Part shown: one piece after another, positions 1 to 10,710 of the stretch | Numbering within the stretch: the first letter of the stretch is position 1 | Layout: the number at the start of each line of letters is the position of its first letter | Assembly (NCBI GenBank): GCA_019054805.1 | Contig: JAHQIY010000003.1 | Location: 372,001-436,000 of the forward strand | Reading direction: 5' to 3' | DNA: 64,000 bases | Source of the DNA: Brachionus manjavacas | Taxonomy: Eukaryota; Rotifera; Eurotatoria; Ploima; Brachionidae | Notes under the pieces: model-generated | Databases searched by the model: none | Seen by the model: only the letters and a program-made list of their open reading frames with translations | What the model was told of the DNA's origin: nothing | Position numbers and translations under genes: made by a program

Positions 1-293
1 CATCGATATAAATTCTTACGAAGTTTAAATTACCTAAAAGTTGATGCATTAAATTGCTAAAGTCTGCCGGGGCATTCTTTAAGCCGAATGGTAATCTAAG
101 GAATTCAAAATGTCCATCTGGTGTAGAAAAAGCTGTTTTTGAAATTGAATTTTCATCTAGTTTGCCAATATCCGGACTTTAGATCTAGAGAAGAAAACCA
201 TTTTGCACCACTAATGCTGTCTAAAACATCATCTATTCTTTGTATTGGAAATGGATCTAATAAGGTAACCGCATTGAGTTTACGGCAATCTAC
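1..293 (-). pseudogene. pol: RT domain of Gypsy element C, frameshifted, runs off edge
   Basis: Continuing past the TGA on the minus strand, VDCRKLNAVTLLDP and then SSLDLKSGYWQ are readable, which are RT fingers and palm blocks. After SGYWQ the frame is lost by a small indel and RT similarity resumes in another frame (the FKNSFFYTRWTF region). The YxDD active site would lie left of position 1. This is the direct continuation of the Gag-PR frame. Confidence 0.8.
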
Positions 294-2120
294 TCAAAAT
301 CGTTTGCTTCCATCTTTTTTACCAATCATTACTACAGGAAACGACCACGGACTAGTTGAATGTCTGATTATACCAGCCTTAAGCATTTTATCTATTTCGG
401 TTTTTATTTCTTGTCGTTCTTTCTCTGATTTTCTAAAAGGATATAGAAAAATCGGATGTTTGTTTTCAACACGAATTACGTGTTTACGCATCTTACAACG
501 ACCAAGGTTATTATAATCAGTAGCAAACACATCATTGATTGTCTTCATGAAAAGACTTATATTACTTAGCTCTTGTTCATTTAAAACCTTTTCATCTATT
601 AAGTCTTGATTGCTATTGGTATTCCAACTTGCGTCATTTTCCAATTCCAATAGATCAATTTCATCCTCATTTATTTCTGATAAGAAAAAATATTCCTTAA
701 AGCAATTCATGTCATCCTCATATAGGGACTCTGATGGTTCTGGAGGTATAAATGCTCTTCTGTTCTTAGAATCTATGATTACACCTGTTTCGTTAAACCA
801 ATCTAATCCGACGAGTATATTGTCTTGAAGATTGGTAATAGGACAACAAACGTACGCTGTTTTTCCAAAAATTGTTAGCTTAATTGGTTTTGTTAAGCCA
901 ATCGGAAGTTCTTTACGACCACTTGCCATAATTATGGAATATTCCGGTTTCTCGTACTTAATACCCAGTCTGTCCACTAGGTCCTTTGATATCACTGATG
1001 TCGTAGATCCAGTATCGAGAATTCCTGTTACACTATTGTTATCAACATTAGCAGGAACATCTAACAGTTTTACATGCTTTGCACCCAAAAAGTTACTTTG
1101 CTCATATCTTAACATATAGCTTTTAGTTTCATATTTTGAAATTATATTTTGAAGATCAGGATCATCCTTCTTTACTTCAACCATATAAGATTTCTTTTGG
1201 TACTTTTTTCCATTTCTACTATTTTCAGTACCATGTCTATTGTAATTATTAGATGCATGCTGTTTGTAGTTACCAGTTGGAGTTTTATTGTTATTACTTT
1301 TACTACCATTCTTTTTAGATCGACATTCCTTGGCGATATGGCCTACCTTTTTGCAATTTCTACAAACCCAACTCTTGTCTCTATTATGTGTTTTTGCGCT
1401 CATCATTACCTTTTGATTGTTGTACCCAAGCACTTCTTCTGATCTTGTTGCCATATCTATTGCGTCTTCAAATGTTTTTGGATTTTGAAGCTTGACATAT
1501 GTTTTCGTTTTTGGTTGCAATCCGTTTATAAAACATTGCATTTTAAACTCTTGCGATATTTCATTAAGCTGACCAGCAATATTTCTAAATCTGTTCAAGT
1601 AATCCTTAAAATTACTCGTTTGCTTGATATTGGTTATCTGGTCTCTCAATCTTGATTTCTTGTCCTTTGGGATACAAAATAAACTAAGTTTTCTTACGAA
1701 TTCATCCCAATCTGTTTGTCGAAATTCCTCAATTATATTTCTGTAGTTATGCAGAGCTGATTCATCAAAGTAAAAATTCGCATACTTCAGCCATAAATCA
1801 CGTCCAATACCATCATTTTCAAAGCTTTGTTTTACTTTGAAAAACCAATTGTCCAGATCTTCATTTTTGTTGCCTTTAAATATTGGAACATTTCTATTTG
1901 GTCTATACCCACTTTCTTTTTGGATCGCTTGGTAGGTCGCCTGTTGAAACTGTACCTGTTCATTCTGTGATGTAGTTGGAGTTTCCATATTCTCCTTTTT
2001 GCTCCACATATTTGTGTACTGGCTATTTTGGACTTGCAGGTTTAGAATTTTAGCTTCTAATTCAGCAATATACTTTTTAGAAACTCTACTTTCTTCTATG
2101 CTGTTTTTTGCAATCAGCAT
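294..2120 (-). pseudogene. pol: Gag-protease-RT of Gypsy element C
   Basis: A 608-codon frame. The N-terminal half is a retrotransposon Gag capsid region (motifs such as DNWFFKVKQSFEN and DYLNRFRNIAGQL). Around residues 250-270 there is a CCHC zinc knuckle (CRNCKKVGHIAKEC), followed by a basic stretch. The aspartic protease motif ILDTGSTTSVISKD lies near residues 365-380. The frame ends at the start of reverse transcriptase (SPWSFPVVMIGKKDGSKRF). The stop is a TGA exactly where the family has a codon in the conserved RF-VDYRKLN block, and the same frame continues beyond it, so the gene is broken by a point change. Gag packages the RNA and the protease cuts the polyprotein. Confidence 0.9.
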
Positions 2121-2354
2121 TCAATCTTGGTTAGATGGATCCGTCACGACCTGATGCGGCGGCTTGTTCAATGTCATTGACGACTTCGTCGTTGATTGGG
2201 CTTGGTTTGCTGTGCTCTGCGTTTGTGTACCGCTTCCACCACTTGGAGCTTGTTGCTGCCCTTGGTTCTTATTACCTTGAGCTTTTTGGTCCTTTTCATT
2301 TTCATCTTCAGAGCTCATTCTCTGTTTTCTATCAGCCCTTTGTTGGCGTTCCAA
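2121..2354 (-). pseudogene. gag: N-terminal Gag segment of element C
   Basis: A 77-codon frame starting MERQQRAD, rich in Q, S, T, N and charged residues, with no recognisable domain. Its TGA stop is followed directly by the ATG of the next frame (TGA-ATG), and both are in the same reading frame. Either a single mutation split one Gag into two pieces, or the stop is read through or reinitiated. The low-complexity composition is usual for Gag N-termini. I favour a mutated codon because another in-frame TGA interrupts the RT region of the same copy. Confidence 0.6.
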
Positions 2355-2575
2355 CCTTTGTTTTTCTTTTTTGTCTTACGGAAATTTAGTATTTGGATTT
2401 GACATATACCTTCTGTTTTACTACACAATCAGTCACCACTATTGTGTATTCTTATTAGTTAATCTTATTAACTTAACTTGCTAGGCTTTACCTGCTTAGC
2501 TTAACTTTCAATTGAAATTATATAATTTGTTCGGTAGATCGTTTTTTTTTTTTTTTTTTTATAGCTGCTACCAAC

Positions 2576-3004
2576 TGTTACAGGTCTCGTTCTGCTGCGC
2601 ACTCAGATGGGACTTATAACAAGGTATTAGAATAATAATATAAAATTATTATTAATTGTTTGAATCGTTTATTAAAATAATAACATAAAAATTGTGTTAG
2701 TGGAAGTGAAAATCCTATTTTAACTTAGAATTTGATTCCCTATTTATATAGATAGAATTCTACAGTATTTGATGGCACACCTAATACGTGTCCATAATTT
2801 AAATAATTTTATTTTATTAAAACCATATCATCTAGAAGATTCTAAACTATCATCAGCATCTTTTTAAAATAATAAATGGAATTTTAATTAGAAACATAAC
2901 AACAAAATAATAATTCTAGAAGAATCAAAGAAATAAACATTCGTCATTCTAAGTTCTAGATAAAAATATTGTCTACCAAAATATTGCATTTCATAAATGT
3001 AACA
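2576..3004 (-). repeat. 5' LTR of Gypsy element C
   Basis: On the minus strand this 429-bp segment begins TGTTACATTT and ends CCTGTAACA. A TATA-like box (CTATATAAATAG on the minus strand, about 2741-2756) lies in the middle, as expected for an LTR promoter. Immediately inside, after two bases, comes TTGGTAGCAGC, a plausible tRNA primer binding site. The boundaries are inferred from the terminal inverted repeat; the partner LTR is not in the window. Confidence 0.7.
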
Positions 3005-3610
3005 GGACTTTTCCCCGTGGATGGTAATATGGTTTCGTTGGGGTCACCGTTATATTTGTTGAGGGAGTCCACTTCCAAGGGGTCCATTTTCCAATTGTCC
3101 GATTGTTTCTTTGTAAGCATTTGGGCCATAAAATTGGTTTGATAGTTTCATCCAGGTCTTCTTTTGGCCTAGATGACTTCCCATGAAATTGTAATTACAC
3201 ATTTTTAGAATGTCGGGACTTATTTCTTTTGGTACCACTAATAAATTTTTCAACACCCTGACGTTCTTCCGACGCACCTTAAGTAATACGCCGTTTTCAA
3301 AAATAAAGACTTCCACTTTTTGATGTTTCGATGTTTTTACCTTTAAATTTGCTTCTAAGAGTCGTTTGAATAATTTTTCAAGTCGACAATTTGTTGTTCA
3401 AACGTTTTTGAGAAAGTTAAGATTTCATCTATATATGCTGTTGATTATTCCAGATCGGTTAATACCAGTTCCATTATTCTTTGAAATGTCGCTCCGGCGT
3501 TACATGGTCTAAAAGGCATCATCTTGAATCAAAACAATTCTCGGCATTAGGAAGCAAACTTTACAGTAACCAAATTTAATTTTCGGTAATCCACACAAAA
3601 CCTCTCCGAT
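3005..3610 (-). pseudogene. pol: Decayed Gypsy pol remnant (RT plus integrase zinc domain)
   Basis: Reading downward from 3610 on the minus strand, an RT start block (RFCVDYRKLN) comes first, then MPFRPCNAGATFQRIM and TAYIDEIL, with several stops. After a deletion that removes most of RT and RNase H, an 88-codon frame (3316-3050) carries an integrase zinc-binding region (SHLGQKKTWMKLSNQFYGPNAY). The zinc-binding histidine and cysteine pattern is partly lost. It is a different, older copy from element C, which abuts it exactly at the C 5' LTR boundary. It has no coding capacity. Confidence 0.75.
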
Positions 3611-3843
3611 CCAAAAAAAAAAAAAATTTAAAGTTAAATTCAAAGTTTAATGTAACCTTGGATTGTATTTATATCTGATTAATAATGTTAAAATATTAAA
3701 ATAACGAATGAAGTAATTTTCTTTAACTTTATAACACATAAAATTAAAATAAATAAAATAAAATTAAAACAATAAAATAGAATGTCGGGGAACATCTTTA
3801 TTACACTAAGTTTGCAGTTTTTCAATGAAAAACTGTAGGCTCC
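3611..3843. other. AT-rich spacer with short Gag-like remnant
   Basis: About 170 bp of low-complexity A/T follows the pol remnant. On the minus strand the last 60 bases (3843-3784) read in frame with the sequence on the other side of the hAT insertion (WSLQFFIEKLQT), so this is the left part of a coding remnant split by the hAT element. Nothing else was seen. Confidence 0.4.
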
Positions 3844-3851
3844 ACGCTGCC

Positions 3852-5196
3852 TAGGGCTGGGAGATTGGTTAAATAAAACGGTTCTAAACCGATTAAAATA
3901 TTAATCGGTTATAAATCAAAGTCGGTTAATTTAGCCGGTTAAAATATTGAAACCGGTTCCGTAACCGATTGCAATTTATAACCAAATTTAGTAACCGGTT
4001 ATAAAGAAACATTAATTTCTTGAGTTAAATGTTTATATTTTTTTTAATTAAATTTTTAAAAATTATGCAAATAATTCATTCTTTTTTCAATAGCCTGTTA
4101 AGCAAGATTTTGATTAAAATCAAATAAAAAGGTTTGAGAAGAACAAGATTGTCTTTCTCGAGTAATCCTTTTACGAAAATCTAAATTGAAAAACAAATCT
4201 CCATCTTTTATTTCAAAAACTTAAATTTGAAATAGTAATTTACTTTTTTATATATATATTTAAAATGTCTCAATCGTCTGAGTCTATGCAAATAGATATT
4301 TTTCTTTAAGGTGCTCTTGATTTGTCTGGGAAATCGTATAATTCTTGAAGTTAATTATACATAATATTCTATTAGCTATTAATCCATTTAGATACAAAAC
4401 ATAAAGACAAAAAATTTGCTGAACTATAACTGACAATTGAGTCAATGAAGTTAAAATTAGAAGAATATTGGATTTTAATAAAACCAACAGCTTTGATTTG
4501 CAATTTACTTGATCCTCGTTTTAAATCAGATTTATTGAAGAAGAATGATAAAAAAGAAGGTGTTAAGCTTTTTAGTATTTTTACATTTTAAGAAAAACCA
4601 TTGTCAATGATCGAGAGAGTTTTTAAAAAATTTAATCCAGTAACGGACTCTAGATATGCAAGTGAAGTTTCTGTGTATTTAAAAAAATCCAAGGGTTGAA
4701 AATTGCACGGATTTTGAGCCAATTAAATGGTGGTTTAACTACTTGAGCATTAGTCCTTCAAGTGTTCCATCTGAACAAACTTTTTCGGCTGGTGGACTTT
4801 TTGTTACAAAAGATAGAACTTCTTTGGACCCGAAAAGTGTAAAAAATTTGATCTGCCTAAATTCATGGAAACGAAAAAATTGATTGATTTTGTTAAATAG
4901 CTTTTGTTTCTTGTTTAAGCTTAAAGATTTATCAATAAACATTTTATCTAAAATTTGTTCAAATTTTTATATTCATAAATCCGGTTAAGACAAACTTTAA
5001 CCGGTTATGTAGCCGGTTAGAAATCTTAAACCGGCTCCGTAACCGATTAAAAATTTTAACTGGTTAATGGAACTGGTTACTCATCCTATTCTAAAACCAA
5101 CTAAAAATTCTAAAACCAACCTGTTCTAAAACCAACTAAAAATTTTTAACCGGTTACAGGACCGGTTTAAGATTTCTAACCGAACTACCAGCCCTA
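3852..5196 (+). mobile_element. hAT DNA transposon remnant with intact ends
   Basis: The 1,345-bp element is bounded by TAGGGCTGG at the left and CCAGCCCTA at the right; inverted similarity continues about 20 bp further (AG-T-GGTTA). It is flanked by a perfect 8-bp target duplication, ACGCTGCC (3844-3851 and 5197-5204), which is diagnostic of hAT. The two subterminal zones carry many copies of AACCGGTT-type motifs in both orientations, the usual binding sites of hAT transposases. The middle codes for a decayed transposase. The element interrupts an older reading frame on the minus strand. Confidence 0.92.
4445..4883 (+). pseudogene. hAT transposase C-terminal remnant
   Basis: The plus strand reads KLKLEEYWILIKPTA and NLLDPRFK, then after a frameshift the C-terminal dimerisation block: WWFNYLSISPSSVPSEQTFS followed by AGGLFVTKDRTSLDPKSV. 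These are the most conserved parts of hAT transposases. In-frame stops and a frameshift separate the blocks, and the N-terminal zinc finger and the first catalytic aspartate are missing. The copy could not make transposase but could have been mobilised by a relative. Confidence 0.85.
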
Positions 5197-5330
5197 ACGC
5201 TGCCTCTTGGGTCGTATTAAATGGGATATTGGCATCTATGTCGTCGACCATGTGTAATAATTTTCTATTAATGGCGTTATTCAGGGCATCAAACATTACT
5301 CACATACTGATTTGCCAAAAACGTGCCACA
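5197..5330 (-). pseudogene. Coding remnant interrupted by the hAT insertion
   Basis: On the minus strand a short frame reads DALNNAINRKLLHMVDDI and continues DANIPFNTTQEA up to the hAT target duplication. It resumes beyond the transposon as AWSLQFFIEKLQT (3843-3784). Removing the hAT element and one duplication keeps the frame open, which is why I treat it as coding. The family is not recognised; a Gag fragment of an older retrotransposon is a guess based on the neighbours. Confidence 0.35.
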
Positions 5331-5334
5331 TTTC

Positions 5335-5773
5335 AAAATTGCGTTCTTATCTTAGAATTACTTTTTCTATTTCTTATCGTGCGCCAATGTAAAAACTTGG
5401 GATTTATAATCAAAAGATTTAACTTTAGTAATCCAAATTTTTATTATTTACGAATTTTTTTAGTGCAAAAGTTTAAAGAGTGATTAAATTTTAGCGTCAA
5501 ACTAGTAGAAAAGGAAAGTTTGATTTGCTAGGCATAACAAGATAGTGAAGAAGAGCTTTAAATATGCGAGCAACGATGCCGTCAGACGTCTCGCTCGGTT
5601 CACAGCTTCAAAGGTTGGCATTTATACTAGGATGTTGTCAAAATTTAGGGTTTGATAGATTGTGATGTGGAGATGGTTGCTGGATGCCAAAATTTAAATG
5701 TTTTTGCGTTTTTGTATCAATTTTCCTAAATTTAAAACTTCGGTACAATATAAAATTTATAAAATATATTTTT
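5335..5773. other. AT-rich spacer
   Basis: No frame or repeat that I can name. A less AT-biased patch at about 5520-5660 has no long open frame in the expected sense. Confidence 0.3.
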
Positions 5774-6368
5774 TAGGGAATATTATTTCAGCACAATCAA
5801 TTTCTGATTAGCACAATGAAAAAAACATTCAACACAATTCGATTTCTTCTCAGCACAAAAAATTATATTTAAAAAAAAAAAATTTAACACAAGAAAATTG
5901 TTTTTGAAAATAATTCTTAAAGGAAATTTTTTTTTCAACACAAAAATATTTACAATAAAATAAATTTTTTTAATTTTAAATTTTATTTAATGATATTTAT
6001 AAATGGAAGTTAGGTAAATAAAGTAAATTTCGAAGCTTAAAGAAAAGAAATTAAAAAAAAATTAGTCTCTAGAAAACCAGTTTCCGCATTTTTTGCTCTA
6101 CCTCTTTTAGGCTTATTGACAAAGTTGTCCTTTTTTAAACAGTTCTTTTAATGCCAATAAATGTGCACAATATCCTAATTTACTGAAAATTTTTTTTTAA
6201 TTTTCCCAATAAGCCATTAATTTTTGTGTTGAATGCATTTATTTTATTTTTGATTTTTGTGCTAAAAGTAATTTTTTTCAAAATTTTGTGTTGAGAAGAA
6301 ATCATTTTCTGCTGGGCGTTTTGAAATTGTGTTAAATGGTTATTTTATTGTGTTGAAAAGGTTGACCC

Positions 6369-6521
6369 TGTGGTGTTTACCACAGATACTAATCTGTTTA
6401 TTTATTTATTATGTGAGCGTTAAGTTACTTATGATATTTTATTTTGGCTTAGGCTCAAAATAAAGATTTTGAAAAAGAAGAAAAAAGTTTTTCCTTAACT
6501 GGACTTTTTAGCAACTTCACA
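6369..6521 (+). repeat. 5' LTR of element A, internally deleted
   Basis: It runs from TGTGGTGTTTACC to CTTCACA. Compared with the reassembled 3' LTR (about 269 bp) it lacks about 110 bp between TTATGATATTTTA and TTTTGGCTTA. The missing part contains the only TATA-like promoter sequence of this LTR (GATATAAATAGAGAG in the 3' copy, near 16025). It also lacks three bases at the start (TGTTGTGG in the 3' copy). Element A therefore probably lacks a normal 5' promoter. Confidence 0.88.
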
Positions 6522-6523
6522 CT

Positions 6524-6537
6524 TGGCGACGAGGATC
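6524..6537 (+). promoter_or_regulatory. Primer binding site of element A
   Basis: TGGCGACGAGGATC begins two bases after the LTR end. The same core, TGGCGACGAGGA, follows element B's 5' LTR, so the two families share a priming tRNA; TGG is the complement of the CCA tail. The tRNA identity was not determined. Confidence 0.7.
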
Positions 6538-6593
6538 AAACTACAGTGGACGGAATATCATCTTCAATAAGATTCAAATCCGAGGAGAAAGAC

Positions 6594-7728
6594 ATGAGTA
6601 ACGACAGAAGTGGAGCCACGTGCGGCTAATTCATCTACGGCGGCGAACCGGCAAATCTGGGGTCAAGATGGGAGACTTGGCTGGAGCGCTTCGACATCTA
6701 CAGGACCGCCACGAACCTGTTGTCGCCAGGACGAGTCTGTCAACGAGTACGCCATGAGGCTACGACGAATGGCCTATTTTGGAGCGGCACTGGAGACCGA
6801 GATTCTGAGCCAGTTCGTTGTGGGCGTCGGAATCGATGAGTTCCAGCGAGAGTGCTGCCGCACCAACGATCTCGATTTGAAGGCAGCACTGGAGAAGGCG
6901 CGCGGCTACGAGCGAGTGGCCGAGAAAGTCAGCGGGCTGCTCAAGCCAACCGCGGCGGAGATGAGCAGCAGATCAATCAACTACACCGAGCGCAGACCGA
7001 TGAGCAGCGGGCGTAGTAGTAGCAACAACAGGCCGAGCTGGTCGACACCAAGTCATGGTTCGTCGAGGCAGGACTGTGGATACTGTGGCAGGCGAAGCCA
7101 CAAGGAGAAGTCAGAGTGTCCCGCGTTGAACACGGAATGCAGGAAATGCGGCATCAGGGGTCATTTCGCGAAGGTATGCAGGGGCACAAGCGGAAGCAAG
7201 GATGCGGTGAGAGGTGGTCAGCAACGAGCAAGCATGCAGCAGTTCCGAGCGAGGAGCAGTGGAGGCAGGAGCCAGATCAGACAGCTGACTATGGATATGG
7301 ACAAGTATGAGGTCAACAAGCAGGAGTACGACGAGTTTATACGTTACAAGGCCAGTTGCGATTGGGAGGTCGGCACGATTGGCAATCGAAATCGCTACAA
7401 CGATGGACCGAGAGCGAGTGTGCAGATGGGCGGCACAGCTGTGGATTTTCTGATTGACACAGGAGCGCCGATCAATGTCATCGACCAGTGGACATACGAG
7501 GCGATGTCCAACAAGCCTAAGTTTGAGCGCTGCAACAGCAGGCTCTATGGATACCGAGCAGAGGAGCCCTTGCCGATACTGGGCCAGTTTATGTGCCGGG
7601 TCAGGCGTGGTCGAACGGAGGTGGTAGCTGGATTTGTGGTGATCAAGGGTGGCGCAGATTGTTTGCTGAGCTATCGCACGGCAGTGGATCTAAACACCAT
7701 TAAGCTCATGGACGAGGCGCGCGATTAG
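6594..7728 (+). pseudogene. gag: Gag-protease of element A
   Basis: The first ATG (6594) opens a frame that closes within 12 codons. Gag similarity (SRWETWLERFDIY) lies in a second frame and then jumps to the main frame (NEYAMRLRRMAYF). Compared with element B, about 190 bp of gag between these blocks is missing. The main frame has two zinc knuckles (CGYCGRRSHKEKSEC, CRKCGIRGHFAKVC) and an aspartic protease motif (FLIDTGAPINVID), ending at a TAG at 7726-7728. The homologous pol frame resumes one base out of register just before that stop. It encodes the capsid and the maturation protease of the retrotransposon. Confidence 0.9.
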
Positions 7729-9190
7729 CGAGGAAAAGGTCCGACCTGATCTGAGTCAGCCAATCGAGGAGCGGATCAAGGCGATCAAATCGCGGTTTCC
7801 AGATTTGTTTAGTGGCAAGTTGGGTTGCATCAAGGGGAGGAAGATTCACACAGAGGTGGACCCAACGGTGGCACCAAAGAAGCAACCACTGAGGCCTATA
7901 GCGTTCGCTTGGCACGATGCGGTCGAAAAGGAAATCGACAGCCAGATCAAGGAGGGGGTCATGCATAAGCTGGGCGAGGACGACGAAGTGCCTGAATGGA
8001 TTTCGAACTTGGTGGTGGTCGAGAAGAAGCAGGAGAACCCGGGGGTGGGGCAGCCGAAGAAGGTCAAGATCAGAATGACATGCGACAACAGGTTGCTCAA
8101 CAAGGCCATCAAGCGCAAGCGTTACCCGATGAATAGCATCGACGATATCATTTATCTGGTCAACGGAGCGAAGGTCTTATCCAAGCTCGACATCGTCAAG
8201 GCTTTCCATCAGGCCGAGTTGGATGAGGAGTCGAAGAAACTGACGGCGGTGACCACGCATGTGGGCACACTCGTTTACGATCGGCTGCACATGGGTATTT
8301 CGTGCGCATCGGAAATGTTCACCGAGCTCATCCGCACTATTCTCGAAAAATGCCCAGGCCAGCTGAACATGACCGACGACATCTTGGTGTTTGGAGCATC
8401 GGAAGAGGAGCATCACGAGAACCTCATGCGTGTGTTGGAGACAAGCTGGCGTCACTCTCAATGTGAACAAGTGCGAGTTGTACAAGAAGGAGCTCACGTT
8501 CTTCGGACTACGACTATCCGAAGAAGGCATAGCACCAACTCTGGATCGAGTCGAGGCGTTGAGGAACGCGAAGCGGCCGGCAGACGTGAGCCAGTGCTGG
8601 AGCTTTCTGGGAATGGTGCAGTACAGCGGCCGATTCATCCAGGATTTGGCAACGCTAGCAGAGCCGTTGTGGGCTGCAATCAAAGCAGAGCGATGGAGCT
8701 GGGGCGAGCGAGAGCAACAAGCCTTCGAGCAAGTAAAAGCCTCCATTTCAGATAAATGTTTCTCGTATTTTAAAAAAGACTGGCAGACCAGATTGGTGGT
8801 GGACGCGAGTCCAGAAGGGGTCGAGGGAGTGCTCACTCAAGTTAACCCGAACGATGAGAACGACAGGCGCGTGGTTTGTTGTGCCTCACGGCTGCTGTCG
8901 GCAACATAGCGGAAGTACAGCCAGTGCGAGAAGGAGGCACTAGCGGCAGTTTGGGCGTGCGAGCGTTTCTGGATCTACCTGTTTGGGCAGCAGTTCATAC
9001 TGGTCACCGACAACAGGGCCGTGCAGCTGATCTTTGGGAACGCGGCATCGCGACCACCTGCACGCATCGAGCGATGGGGCCTCCGCCTGTCACAGTTTGA
9101 CTTCACCATCGAGCACCAGTCAGGCAAGACCAATGTGGCAGATTACTTTTCTCGTCAGCCAGTGGGACCAGCACCGACAAGGGACACGTC
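7729..9190 (+). pseudogene. pol: Reverse transcriptase and RNase H of element A
   Basis: The RT fingers and palm are readable (RMTCDNRLLNKAIK, SKLDIVKAFHQAEL) with the catalytic block NMTDDILVFG. A frameshift near 8460 moves the reading to NVNKCELYKKELTFFGL, the RT thumb and connection. RNase H follows with VVDASPEG, KEALAAVWACERF and TDNRAVQLIF, which contain its acidic active-site residues. A TAG at 8907-8909 interrupts RNase H in the same frame; a glutamine codon is the likely ancestor. These enzymes copy the element RNA into DNA. The codons are GC-rich. Confidence 0.93.
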
Positions 9191-10710
9191 CGAGGATGAG
9201 AGCGAGTTGGAGCAGTTTATCAATATGGTGGTGGTCAGTGCTCTGCCAAGAGCAATCACAAAAAAGGAGGTGGCCGTGGCAACAGAGGCTGACGAGCAGC
9301 TGCAGCTTTTACGCAAGTTCATCATTCAGCCGACAGGGCGGCTACCAAAGGAGCTGGCTGAGTTCGAGCACGTCATTGGCGAGATCAGCGAGGCCCAGGA
9401 TGGTGTTATGCTACGAGGGAGTCGAGTCATCATACCAAGCAAGCTGAGAGGGGCGATTGTGACGTTGGCGCACCGTGGGCATCAAGGAGTGGTCAAGACG
9501 AAGGCGCTGATTAGGGCGAGAGTCTGGTTTCCAGGGATCGACAAGCGAGTCGAGCGGGAGGTCGCACACTGTAATCTGTCTCAGACCGTAGCAACAAAGC
9601 AAACCCTCGAACCGCTCAGGGCATCTTCATGCCCAAATGGACCATGGGAGCGTGTCGCCGGCGACTTTTTCGGACCGTTGGCGAACGGCAAGTTCTGGTT
9701 TGTGAATCTATGCGATTACTCGAAGCAAGTATTCGTCAACGAAGTGGCATCAACGAGCTGGTTTCACGTAAAGCCTGTTTTGGACGAGCTCTTTTCCATT
9801 TTTGGCGCACCGCTCATTTACAAGTCGGACAACGGCGCACCATTCCAATCACATTCCTTTGCCGAGTACGCACGGGAGCTGGGATTTGAGCATCGCAAGA
9901 TTACACCACTTTGGCCAAGGGCCAACGGCGACGTGGAGCGCTTCATGCGCAACCTAGGCAAGACCATCAGAGGAGCCGAGGCGACGGGAATCAGTCGAGA
10001 CCAGGCACTAAGAGATTTCTTGAGAGCGTATCGGGAAAAGCCGCATGCAGCCACCAAGATTTCTCCGAACCTGTTGATGTTCGGCTTCAGTCGAACTTCG
10101 GGTTTGCCTGAACCAGTCGGCGATCCAGACCGAGCAGAGTGGCATCGATTGGCCAAAGAGAACCACGAACGGTCCAGGAGACGCATGGAGGACGAGTACA
10201 ATGAGCGAACGCGCGCGCGCATGAGTGTCATCCGAGTAGGAAGCAGAGCGCTGCTCAAGCTCAAGCGCACTCACAAGTCTAGGCCGGAATGGGATCCGGA
10301 GCCGTATACAGTCGTGGACGTCAAGGGCAGCATGGTCACTGCTTCGAGACCAGGCCAAATTCACGAGGAACTCCTCGTTCTTCAAAGTTTACTTCAGCAG
10401 TTTCGAGGAGGACAAAGTGGTTGTACAGGAAGTGGTGAAAGGTAGCAGCGGCGACCAGACGGAGTCGGCGGCTGAAGTCAGCGCGGCAACAGCACCAGGT
10501 GATGATGGCCAGACCAGTGCAAGTCCAAAAACCAACTCAATGTTGAGGCGGCTAGGGCAACGGGTGTAGGTAGAGGACGCCCGAAGAAGGAAGAGTCGGA
10601 GCATCGGGAGGCGGAACGGAAGGCAGCGGAGGTGGCAAAAAGAGTGCTGAATCCACCGGAGCGAGTTCAACCGGAGCGAGTTCAACCGGAGCGAGCCGCC
10701 AAGAAACAGC
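9191..10710 (+). pseudogene. pol: Integrase and C-terminal tail of element A
   Basis: The N-terminal zinc-binding region is present (AHRGHQGVVKTKALIRARVWFPG), but its last cysteine is replaced (HCNLSQ where CxxC is usual). The catalytic core keeps D-D-E: VAGDFFGPL, KSDNGAPFQS and RANGDVERFMRNL. An SH3-like C-terminal segment (RALLKLKRTHKSRPEW) follows. Near 10350 a frameshift diverts the frame to a stop at 10445. The other frame continues (TRNSSFFKVY) through an acidic, Ser/Glu-rich tail with a tandem CCGGAGCGAGTTCAA repeat (10658-10700) to about 10725. Integrase inserts the DNA copy. Confidence 0.9.

Larger units (their letters stand above)
1..3004 (-). mobile_element. Ty3/Gypsy LTR retrotransposon C, truncated by window edge
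   Basis: The element is read on the minus strand: 5' LTR (3004 down to 2576), a leader with a long A tract, a short N-terminal Gag frame, then Gag-protease-reverse transcriptase running off position 1. The order PR-RT and the RT motifs place it in Ty3/Gypsy. The LTR starts TGTTACA and ends TGTAACA, a perfect 7-bp terminal inverted repeat. It sits against another Gypsy pol remnant at 3005, so it probably inserted into that copy. Two in-frame TGA codons and one frameshift make this copy defective. The 3' half and 3' LTR lie outside the window, so its target duplication cannot be tested. Confidence 0.88.

Noticed and set aside
139..1442. Plus-strand open frames opposite element C
   Set aside because: They are shadows of the minus-strand Gag-Pol frame, which has zinc knuckle, protease and RT motifs.
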